A stretch of 6,054 nt of DNA from Alphaproteobacteria bacterium (GTDB lineage: Bacteria; Pseudomonadota; Alphaproteobacteria; Micropepsales; Micropepsaceae), in assembly GCA_003451645.1 (NCBI GenBank), contig DMER01000216.1, forward strand, positions 7,610 through 13,663, read 5' to 3'. Both the position numbers and the translations under genes were made by a program. Below the pieces are notes generated by a model. That model was not told the origin of the DNA and did no database searches. It was given only the letters and a program-made list of their open reading frames with translations. Below, piece by piece: positions 1 through 5,402 of the stretch. Numbering within the stretch: position 1 is the first letter of the stretch; each line of letters starts with the position of its first letter.

Positions 1-1155
1 AGTGCGAACGTCCAAGAGGACTTCGCTTTCACGGTTAATCCTGCGCTGAACCTGCGTTCCAATTGGTCACGTCACGCATTCAACGTGATGGCCGAGTCGG
101 TGTCCTTCTTCTACCAGGACCTTGACGACGAAGATCACACCGATTGGGGTGTCAAGGGTGACGCGCGCTTCGACATCACAGGCAGCACCAATTTTGCTGT
201 TGATGCGCACTATAAGGCGGCGTCGGAAGACCGCTCTATTTCTCAGGATGTGTTCACTTCTCTGTTTGAGCGGGGTGATCTGGATACTTGGGGTGTGGGT
301 GCATCTATCAATCATCGTGCCAATCGCTTCCGCGGCTCGATTGGTGTTCGTTACGACGACTATGACTATGACGACGTGACCGCTCTGACGCCGAATGCTG
401 TTGCGATCATTCCGGGCGCTTTCTGCCCAACGGGTACTGCAGCGGGTGCGTTCTTGACCTGTAACGAAGATGACCGTGACTTCAATCAGTTCGAAGTTTC
501 GGCGAAGGTTGGGTACGAAGTTTCGCCAGGATATGCCTTGTTCATTCGCGGCCGTTATGACGAGCGCGACTACGACTCGGTGAATCCCTTCTTCGGTCGT
601 GAGGTTGATGACGGTGACCGTAATAAGGACTCTGAAGCCTACTCGGTGGAAGGCGGCGTCGATTTCGAATTGACCCGGCTGCTGACTGGTGAAGTTTTCG
701 TCGGTTACACCAACCGCGAATACGACGCTCACCCGACGATTGCCGCGTTGTCATTTGCTGATACCGACGCGTTCACCTGGGGCGTGGACCTGAACTGGTA
801 CCCGACCATGATGACCACGGTCAGCTTCGATGCATCGCGCAAAATCGAAGAGAGCAACGATGCCACTGCGTTGTCGAGCACGTCTGGCGTCATCTCTGAT
901 CGCTACGGCGTTCGGGTGGACCACGAGTTGCTCCGCAATCTCGTGATCTACGGCAAGATCGGCTTCGGAAGCGATGAGTTTGAGGCAACCACGCGTGAAG
1001 ATGACCTCTTCATCGGTGGCTTGGGCGCGGTGTTCCTGATCAATAACAATCTGCACCTCAGCGCGTCTTACGACTATGTCGATCGCGACTCGAACAACGC
1101 CTTGCTGGACATGACCGACAATGCGTTCCGTCTGAGCCTGACCGGCAAGCTCTAA
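1..1155 (+). CDS. Outer-membrane beta-barrel protein, BBP2 type, exopolysaccharide-associated (5' partial)
   Basis: The reading frame is open from the first base, so the N-terminus and signal peptide lie outside the window; 384 residues are visible before the TAA stop. The protein is made of alternating hydrophobic/polar strands rich in Asp, Tyr and Arg joined by acidic loops, as in an outer-membrane beta-barrel. The C-terminal half (visible residues about 240-384) has the hallmarks I associate with the BBP2 family found in exopolysaccharide loci: a conserved R-V-D-H-E-L-L-R-N-L stretch (about 304-315), then R-E-D-D-L-F with a glycine-rich strand (about 332-343), and a final strand ending in L-S-L-T-G-K-L. 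Proteins of this family (for example VpsM) are thought to act in export or anchoring of polysaccharide at the outer membrane. Two cysteines (visible residues 142 and 154) flank one probable surface loop. The downstream co-polymerase kinase on the same strand supports the role. The family call is by recognition, not by search. Confidence 0.82.
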   Translation, partial: SANVQEDFAFTVNPALNLRSNWSRHAFNVMAESVSFFYQDLDDEDHTDWGVKGDARFDITGSTNFAVDAHYKAASEDRSISQDVFTSLFERGDLDTWGVGASINHRANRFRGSIGVRYDDYDYDDVTALTPNAVAIIPGAFCPTGTAAGAFLTCNEDDRDFNQFEVSAKVGYEVSPGYALFIRGRYDERDYDSVNPFFGREVDDGDRNKDSEAYSVEGGVDFELTRLLTGEVFVGYTNREYDAHPTIAALSFADTDAFTWGVDLNWYPTMMTTVSFDASRKIEESNDATALSSTSGVISDRYGVRVDHELLRNLVIYGKIGFGSDEFEATTREDDLFIGGLGAVFLINNNLHLSASYDYVDRDSNNALLDMTDNAFRLSLTGKL

Positions 1156-1175
1156 GTCTCGGTCCGATAAAGTTG

Positions 1176-1211
1176 GCGGCGTCCGGATTGTTCCGGGCGC
1201 CGCTTTGTTTT
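1176..1211 (+). terminator. Rho-independent terminator of the beta-barrel gene
   Basis: A 12-bp stem (1176-1187 with 1192-1203; eleven Watson-Crick pairs and one G-U) closes a four-base loop TTGT and is followed by TTTGTTTT (1204-1211). It starts 20 bases after the barrel gene's stop codon. The stem is GC-rich and nearly perfect, so this is a convincing intrinsic terminator. It implies that the barrel transcript ends here and that the kinase gene further down has its own promoter. Confidence 0.88.
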
Positions 1212-1376
1212 CTGGGCACCCAGTAATTCGGCACTGATCTGGGGCGCATCAGCCCACCCTACTCGCCAGGCAATTGGAGCCGCGTTGCGGACCAGTATTC
1301 GTCCTCCATGGGCTGGTCGCAGCAACGACATGGCTGCTAGCTCACATCTATCCTTCTGTCAGCACGCTGCAGGGGG

Positions 1377-1401
1377 GGCCTCACACTGCCGAGCCTTTTT
1401 T
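1377..1401 (+). terminator. Weak terminator-like hairpin with T6 tract
   Basis: GGCCTC (1377-1382) can pair with GAGCC (1391-1395) with one bulged C around an eight-base loop, directly followed by six T (1396-1401). The stem is only five base pairs, so it is marginal as an intrinsic terminator. If functional it would end a short transcript coming from upstream or attenuate a leader. Confidence 0.25.
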
Positions 1402-1426
1402 GGTCTCGACCCCGTATAGGACTTGT

Positions 1427-1511
1427 CTGTCAGCCCGACTGTATGTCATGACAAGACGCGTTCAAGAATGCACGGCGGCGTCTGGATGTTTGTGCTCAGT
1501 CCGGGCTGCAG
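1427..1511. repeat. Bulged inverted repeat enclosing an inner hairpin
   Basis: The arm 1427-1441 is complementary to 1497-1511 over 14 base pairs (blocks of 3, 6 and 5) with one bulged base on each side (T1430 and C1502). Inside the 55-base loop AGACGC (1454-1459) pairs perfectly with GCGTCT (1478-1483). The whole could fold as a two-tier stem in RNA. It lies in the non-coding leader of the kinase operon. Whether it is transcribed cannot be told from the sequence. Confidence 0.35.
1444..1453. promoter_or_regulatory. Perfect 10-bp palindrome TGTCATGACA, possible operator
   Basis: TGTCATGACA reads the same on both strands, as expected of a site for a dimeric DNA-binding protein. It lies 240 bases upstream of the kinase start in non-coding DNA. 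No regulator can be named, and a single short palindrome can arise by chance. Confidence 0.22.
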
Positions 1512-1535
1512 GGTTTGCGGTCAGAGTGCTATTTG

Positions 1536-1545
1536 ATGGTACCAT
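1536..1545. promoter_or_regulatory. Perfect 10-bp palindrome ATGGTACCAT, possible operator
   Basis: ATGGTACCAT is a second perfect palindrome in the same intergenic region, centred 92 bases downstream of the first and about 150 bases upstream of the kinase start. Its sequence differs from the first, so the two would not serve the same protein. Support is positional and by symmetry only. Confidence 0.2.
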
Positions 1546-1682
1546 TAGAGTTGGTTGATAAGCGCAAAGGCGGAAGGGCTGTGCTTTCTGGCATCATGAA
1601 ATTGCCTTGAAAGCTGGGTTTACGGGGTCCTTGGACGTGCTTAAGGGTCAAACCCGATTGGATCGCCTAAGCTGCTGTAAAT

Positions 1683-1687
1683 GAGGG
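1683..1687 (+). promoter_or_regulatory. Ribosome binding site of the kinase gene
   Basis: GAGGG ends five bases before the ATG at 1693. An in-frame ATG also occurs at 1681, but it has no purine-rich site in front of it and would itself overlap this motif. The site therefore favours the 1693 start and a protein of 747 residues instead of 751. Confidence 0.6.
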
Positions 1688-1692
1688 ACTCC

Positions 1693-3936
1693 ATGACTGT
1701 TCATCGTCTTCCACGACGCGAGAATGATGTGAATTCTTTTCCGGCTGATGAGACGAAGACGCAGGTTGAACAAGATATCGGCATTGGCCGCATTCTAAGG
1801 GTCGTTAATGCGCGCCGCATGACGATAGCGGGCTGTGTGGCCTTTATTACCGCCATGGCTGCTCTCTACGTGTTTCAGGCAACCCCCATTTATTCCGCAA
1901 CCGCTCAGCTCATGCTTGGCACCCCAAAGAATAAGGTGCTTGACGCGGAGGCGATCTTGTCGGGCTTGGGGACAGACCCGGTTATGATCGAGAACCAGAT
2001 TCAGGTGATCCGGTCTTGGGCCGTCGCTGAGCGGGTCATCAAGCGATTGAACCTGGATAAGGATCCTGAGTTCAACGACCGTTTGGCTGGCCGTGAGGGT
2101 GGTCTCTTGTCGGCGCTGAACCTCGGTGCTTGGTTTGGATCGGAGGCGCCAGCAAAACAAATCGCGCAAGAGCAGCCCAAGGGTTACCCGGCGCCACTGG
2201 TTCAAGAGTTTCTGCAGCGGTTGTCCGTGAATTCAATGGGGCGATCGACCGTCTTGCGCGTGAGTTATTCGTCAGTCTCACCTGACAAGGCAGCGCGGAT
2301 CGCCAATGCAGTGGCGGACCAGTATATTGTCGACCAATTGGAAACTAAGTTTGATGCGGCAAAGCGCACGACCGCTTGGCTCAGTGAGCGCTTGGGCGAG
2401 CTGGCCGAACAGGTGCGCGTCGCAGAGGTGGCCGTTGAGCAATACAAAGCAGAAAATGGCCTGACCGATACAAAGGACGGTCAGGGTCTGGTTGGTGCGC
2501 AGATGAGCAATCTGAACGCCGAGGTGATTATCGCCAAGACCAAGCTCGCGGAAGCGGAGGCGCAGTACCGCCAAATTGCTACATTGGCTTCGTCCGGCCG
2601 CAACGCTGATGCCGTCGGCCAGGTGATCGCCTCGCCGATCATCACGGCTTTGCGCACGCAACAAGCGGATCTGATCCGCAAGGAAGCGGATGCTCGCTCT
2701 CGTTATGGCGAGCGCCATCCGGCCATGATCGCGCTCATCGATGAAAAGCGGCAGCTCAATATCAAGGTCGATGAAGAGGTGCGCCGGATCTTGGCGAGCC
2801 AGCAGAATGAAGTGAGCGTTGCCCGCGCGCGCCTCAGCAGCTTGGAGCGCAGCCTTCAAGAGATTCAAGGCTCCGCAGACTCGCAGAGCAAGGCAAGGGT
2901 CGGTTTGCGTGAGCTGGAGCGTCAAGCGGAGTCCAACCGGACCCTCTACAATAACTTCCTGGCCCGCTTCAAATCGATCGAGGATCAGGAGCAAATCCAA
3001 ACGCCGGATGCACGCGTCATCGCGGCGGCAACCTCGCCCTTGTCGCCCAGTTTCCCGAACAAGACCTTGATCATTGGGGGAGCCGGCGCCTTTTCGCTTT
3101 TCCTGGGTGTTGTTCTGGCGGTGATGCTTGATTCGCTGGATGCGGGTTTCCGCTCCGCGGCGGATGTGGAAAAGGCGCTCGGCCTTTCCAATCTGGCGGT
3201 CGTGCCGACTGTGCCAAATGTGAAGACAGTGCAAGACCGTGTAGTGACCAAGCCTCTGTCGGCCTATACCGAGGCAATCCGAACACTTTATGCCGGCGTC
3301 CAATTGTCGGATGTGGATAAGCCACCCAAAGTGATCCTTGTCTCATCGTCCGTGCCGAACGAGGGCAAGACGTCAACATCTTTGGCGATTGCAAGGTTGG
3401 TTGCGCTTGGGGGGCACCGTGTTGTCTTGGTTGACGGTGACTTGCGGCATCCATCGGTTGCAAAGGCGTTTGGTGTGAAAAATGTACCCAAGGGTCTGGT
3501 GGAGGTTCTTGCCGGCCGGGCTGAACTGCCCAGCGTCATGATGCGCGATACGATGACGTCGTTGGAGTATTTGCCGATTTCAAGCCCTCCGGCCAATCCG
3601 TCGGACCTGATCACCTCCGATGCAATGCGGCGCCTCATCGACGTCCTGCGGCAGCATTATGATTTGGTTGTCGTGGATGCGGCGCCGGTCATTCCCGTGT
3701 CCGACACACGGTTGTTGAGCCGTTTGGTCGACAAGGTCGTGTATGTCATCCACTGGGATAAGACGCCGCGCGAGGCGGTGCAGAGCGGGATCAAGATGCT
3801 TCAGGATGGCGGCGCGGATATTGCCGGCACAATTCTGAACCAGACGGATCTGCGGCGCCACGCCATCTATGGTTATGGGTATGGCTATGGCGGCTACACC
3901 TATGGCAATTATTACGGCAAGTACTACACAGACTGA
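1693..3936 (+). CDS. Polysaccharide co-polymerase / BY-type tyrosine autokinase (Wzc/ExoP/VpsO-like)
   Basis: This 747-residue inner-membrane protein combines a chain-length/export domain with a cytoplasmic tyrosine kinase. After a short cytoplasmic N-terminus comes a Wzz-type region with membrane helix 1 (about 43-62), then a periplasmic coiled-coil part of about 390 residues carrying GNVR-type features (R-Y-G-E-R-H-P at 337-343, and a conserved R-E-L-E-R-Q region with L-Y-N-N-F at about 406-426). The proline motif P-L-S-P-S-F-P (449-455) precedes membrane helix 2 (about 458-479). The kinase has Walker A (S-V-P-N-E-G-K-T, Lys559), Walker A' (V-V-L-V-D-G-D-L-R, Asp581/Asp583) and Walker B (D-L-V-V-V-D, Asp662). 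The last 22 residues hold ten tyrosines among glycines, the expected autophosphorylation cluster. The E-x2-R-x2-R oligomerisation motif reads E-A-I-R-T-L-Y (527-533), with Tyr for the second Arg. The ATG at 1693 has a good ribosome site. The next gene follows after one base. The family is certain; which polysaccharide it handles is unknown. Confidence 0.95.
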   Translation: MTVHRLPRRENDVNSFPADETKTQVEQDIGIGRILRVVNARRMTIAGCVAFITAMAALYVFQATPIYSATAQLMLGTPKNKVLDAEAILSGLGTDPVMIENQIQVIRSWAVAERVIKRLNLDKDPEFNDRLAGREGGLLSALNLGAWFGSEAPAKQIAQEQPKGYPAPLVQEFLQRLSVNSMGRSTVLRVSYSSVSPDKAARIANAVADQYIVDQLETKFDAAKRTTAWLSERLGELAEQVRVAEVAVEQYKAENGLTDTKDGQGLVGAQMSNLNAEVIIAKTKLAEAEAQYRQIATLASSGRNADAVGQVIASPIITALRTQQADLIRKEADARSRYGERHPAMIALIDEKRQLNIKVDEEVRRILASQQNEVSVARARLSSLERSLQEIQGSADSQSKARVGLRELERQAESNRTLYNNFLARFKSIEDQEQIQTPDARVIAAATSPLSPSFPNKTLIIGGAGAFSLFLGVVLAVMLDSLDAGFRSAADVEKALGLSNLAVVPTVPNVKTVQDRVVTKPLSAYTEAIRTLYAGVQLSDVDKPPKVILVSSSVPNEGKTSTSLAIARLVALGGHRVVLVDGDLRHPSVAKAFGVKNVPKGLVEVLAGRAELPSVMMRDTMTSLEYLPISSPPANPSDLITSDAMRRLIDVLRQHYDLVVVDAAPVIPVSDTRLLSRLVDKVVYVIHWDKTPREAVQSGIKMLQDGGADIAGTILNQTDLRRHAIYGYGYGYGGYTYGNYYGKYYTD
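3868..3930 (+). repeat. Tyrosine/glycine-rich tail with short TATGGN repeats
   Basis: From the TAT codon at 3868 the DNA runs as four consecutive tyrosine-glycine codon pairs (TATGGN) and continues with further Tyr and Gly codons up to the last tyrosine, just before the terminal Thr-Asp. It encodes ten tyrosines. In BY-kinases this is the region phosphorylated in trans between neighbouring subunits. The near-repetitive hexamers could allow the number of tyrosines to drift by slippage. Confidence 0.7.
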
Positions 3937-3937
3937 C

Positions 3938-4666
3938 GTGAAGCTGATCCTGCCCGTTTGCGCTGTTGCCTTGGGGCTGATCTTGTTCAGCCTGTCTGCG
4001 GGCCATCTGTTTCTGCGCGACTGGCCGGGCACCGTTGAGGTGACCAAAAACGCGGTGATGGAGCGAAAAAAAGGCGTCACTGTGCTCGATAGGCAGATTG
4101 CCTATGAGGCGCTGTCCGCCAATCCATCAGGCCGGGCACAGGTGTCGGGCGGCATGATGGCCTATCGCGCCGCAGAGGAGGCGGGGCTCACTTCCCCAGA
4201 CGGGCTTTATTGGCTGCAGCAAGCGATCAACGCCCTTGAGCGTGCGGTGGCAAGAGCTCCGGCAAACACTGAAGCTTGGACTTGGCTGGCGGCCGCCCGT
4301 TTCGGCCTTGAAGGGCCATCTGGCGCTGCGGTTCAGGCAACCGACCTGTCCATTCAAACCGGCCGGCACACGACGGTTTCTGGCCCGCTGCAGATGGCAA
4401 TGGCGAATGTCCTCTGGGCACGCTTGAGCGAAGCCTCGCAATTGGCGGTCAATGAGACGATTCTCAAGCGATGGCGCGTGCCTGGCGTCCGGCACCAATT
4501 CGCTCCGATCATCTTTGACAATAACGGTGCTTATTTTGTGAACCGCGCTTTAGAAGGCGACACCGTGGCGAGCGCCGAGTTCATGGCGTGGTTCAAAGAG
4601 AAAACGCAACGGCGTCTGAGGGAGGTCCGTCAGGCCCGTAAACGCAGGGATCAAGCCCCACCCTAG
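3938..4666 (+). CDS. Membrane-anchored protein of unknown function, downstream partner of the kinase (VpsP-like by position)
   Basis: I do not recognise a named family with certainty. The protein of about 242 residues has one N-terminal hydrophobic helix (about 2-20) with no cleavage site that I can see. It is followed by a soluble, probably periplasmic, part with an alpha-helical TPR-like segment (about 92-125, containing A-I-N-A-L-E-R-A-V and then N-T-E-A-W-T-W-L-A), and it ends in a basic tail rich in Arg and Lys (about 222-240). It has a single cysteine, within the membrane helix. The frame stays open upstream to an ATG at 3869, but that extension would be an artefact of the kinase's repetitive Tyr/Gly codons. 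GTG at 3938, one base after the kinase TGA, puts the membrane helix right at the N-terminus. No clear ribosome site is seen, so translation is probably coupled. In Vibrio the gene after the kinase vpsO is vpsP, so a role in exopolysaccharide assembly is inferred from position only. Confidence 0.72.
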   Translation: MKLILPVCAVALGLILFSLSAGHLFLRDWPGTVEVTKNAVMERKKGVTVLDRQIAYEALSANPSGRAQVSGGMMAYRAAEEAGLTSPDGLYWLQQAINALERAVARAPANTEAWTWLAAARFGLEGPSGAAVQATDLSIQTGRHTTVSGPLQMAMANVLWARLSEASQLAVNETILKRWRVPGVRHQFAPIIFDNNGAYFVNRALEGDTVASAEFMAWFKEKTQRRLREVRQARKRRDQAPP

Positions 4667-4670
4667 CCAC

Positions 4671-4699
4671 AGAGTTCCAATCTCGGATGGTGGAACTCT
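4671..4699. terminator. Inverted repeat between convergent genes, possible bidirectional transcription end
   Basis: AGAGTTCCA (4671-4679) is perfectly complementary to TGGAACTCT (4691-4699) across an 11-base loop. It begins five bases after the stop of the small membrane protein and lies about 40 bases beyond the stop of the convergent peroxiredoxin. The nine-pair stem is only moderately GC-rich and lacks a T tract on either side, so it is not a canonical intrinsic terminator. Its position suits transcript end protection or weak termination for both genes. Confidence 0.4.
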
Positions 4700-4738
4700 C
4701 ACCCAATCCTAGGCAGCTTAATCCCAATGCGACTAGTT

Positions 4739-5212
4739 TCAGGGCAATGACCGCACGGCTTCCAGGACCTCAGCGACATGCCCCGGCACTTTGACCTTCC
4801 GCCAGACTTTGGCGATCCGGCCCTCGCGATCGATTAGGAAGGTTGACCGTTCGATCCCCATGTACTTTTTGCCATACATGCTCTTCTCAACCCATGCGCC
4901 GTATTTTTCGACCGTTTCCCCGGTCTCATCGGACGCCAATGTCACATCCAGGTCATATTTGGCCTTGAACTTGTCGTGCTGAGCGACACTGTCCTTGGAT
5001 ACACCGACAACAGTGGCATCGAGACCGGCAAAGTCGCTTGCCGCTTCGGAGAACCCCATCGCTTCCTTGGTGCAACCGCTGGTGTCATCCTTTGGGTAGA
5101 AGTACAAGACGAGGAGTTTGCCAGCAAAATCCTTGAGCGCAACATTTCCCCCGCCATCGGCGGGAAGAGAGAATGCGGGGGCTTTGGTGCCTGACGAAAG
5201 TGGCTTGGACAT
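4739..5212 (-). CDS. bcp: Thioredoxin-dependent peroxiredoxin, Bcp/PrxQ subfamily, single-cysteine form
   Basis: The gene encodes a 157-residue cytoplasmic thiol peroxidase, the usual length of Bcp/PrxQ, which reduces hydrogen peroxide and organic hydroperoxides. The thioredoxin-like fold starts with A-P-A-F-S-L-P (11-17). The active-site stretch Y-P-K-D-D-T-S-G-C (39-47) keeps the P-x3-T-x2-C pattern with peroxidatic Cys47, and the catalytic arginine is Arg122 in E-R-S-T-F-L-I-D. The common T-P-G-C reads T-S-G-C here. Cys47 is the only cysteine: the resolving cysteine five residues later in many Bcp proteins is Met52, and no cysteine sits elsewhere. Recycling would therefore need an outside thiol such as thioredoxin, glutaredoxin or glutathione. 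The ATG at 5212 has AGG nine bases upstream. The gene converges on the polysaccharide genes and diverges from the AsmA-like gene, so it is probably transcribed alone. Confidence 0.93.
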   Translation of the reverse strand: MSKPLSSGTKAPAFSLPADGGGNVALKDFAGKLLVLYFYPKDDTSGCTKEAMGFSEAASDFAGLDATVVGVSKDSVAQHDKFKAKYDLDVTLASDETGETVEKYGAWVEKSMYGKKYMGIERSTFLIDREGRIAKVWRKVKVPGHVAEVLEAVRSLP

Positions 5213-5291
5213 GCGAATTAACCTGTGTGGCGGCGGTGAAAGCTGGTAGCGTTTTGATACCGCGAGTTATAGTGGGTGGTCACGAAATCAA

Positions 5292-5351
5292 GTGCGGTTT
5301 TGCGCGCCTTGGGGACACCGCATTCGAAAGTGTTGGTGCGCCAAGCCGCAC
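5292..5351. repeat. Long imperfect hairpin in the spacer between bcp and the AsmA-like gene
   Basis: The 17-base arms 5292-5308 and 5335-5351 pair with 14 Watson-Crick pairs, two G-U pairs (as RNA of the + strand) and one mismatch. The 26-base loop contains a further ACAC/GTGT pairing (5315-5318 with 5330-5333). There is no T tract on the + strand, so it does not look like a terminator. It lies 52-111 bases upstream of the AsmA-like start. A second, competing pairing, GCCTTGGGG (5306-5314) with CCCCAAGGC (5366-5374), shares three bases with the left arm. Confidence 0.45.
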
Positions 5352-5378
5352 ATCACCTGACTGCACCCCAAGGCCGAT

Positions 5379-5384
5379 GAGGAG
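5379..5384 (+). promoter_or_regulatory. Possible ribosome binding site of the AsmA-like gene
   Basis: GAGGAG is a strong Shine-Dalgarno match. It lies 12 bases before TTG 5397 and 18 bases before GTG 5403, both in frame with the AsmA-like protein. The spacing is long for either, so the exact start is open; a weaker GGGA at 5388-5391 is better spaced for TTG 5397. Confidence 0.35.
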
Positions 5385-5402
5385 TGTGGGATAGTCTTGC
5401 CA

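Larger units (their letters stand above)
1212..1692. other. Long intergenic region / putative leader of the kinase operon, no convincing gene
   Basis: About 480 bases lie between the terminator and the kinase start. The only long frame on the + strand (TTG at 1274 to 1558) encodes a cysteine-rich, domain-free peptide without a ribosome binding site and is probably not a gene. What can be seen instead is structure: a weak terminator-like hairpin followed by six T (1377-1401), a bulged inverted repeat enclosing a second hairpin (1427-1511), two perfect 10-bp palindromes (1444-1453 and 1536-1545), and a GGGTTT/AAACCC inverted repeat (1616-1621/1650-1655). No clean -35/-10 pair was found. The promoter of the kinase operon must lie in here if the upstream terminator works. 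Confidence 0.6.

Noticed and set aside
67..732. 221-codon frame on the - strand opposite the barrel gene
   Set aside because: It is antisense to a frame with clear barrel family features; its Val/Arg-rich product reflects the complementary codons of the barrel.
1274..1558. Open frame of 94 codons on the + strand in the leader region
   Set aside because: It has a TTG start without a ribosome site, a cysteine-rich composition unlike its neighbours and no recognisable domain, and it overlaps hairpins and palindromes; it is best read as non-coding.
1588..1604. Sigma-54-like promoter, TGGCAT followed by TTGC
   Set aside because: The GG and GC elements are separated by 12 bases instead of the required 10, so the site would not fit sigma-54 polymerase.
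2278..3303. 341-codon frame on the - strand opposite the kinase gene
   Set aside because: It is fully contained in the well-supported kinase gene on the other strand and has no domain of its own.
3869..3937. N-terminal extension of the small membrane protein from ATG 3869
   Set aside because: The extra 23 residues (Met/Ala/Val-rich) are the shifted reading of the kinase's Tyr/Gly repeat; GTG 3938 places the membrane helix at the N-terminus as expected.
5266..5273. -10-like elements TATAAC (- strand, for bcp) and TATAGT (+ strand, for the AsmA-like gene)
   Set aside because: Each matches the -10 consensus at five of six positions, but neither has an acceptable -35 at 16-18 bases: the best on the - strand is TTGATT at 14, and the + strand has none.
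5173..5394. Open frame of 73 codons on the + strand across the bcp start and spacer
   Set aside because: It overlaps the bcp start antisense, has no ribosome site or domain, and covers the hairpin region.
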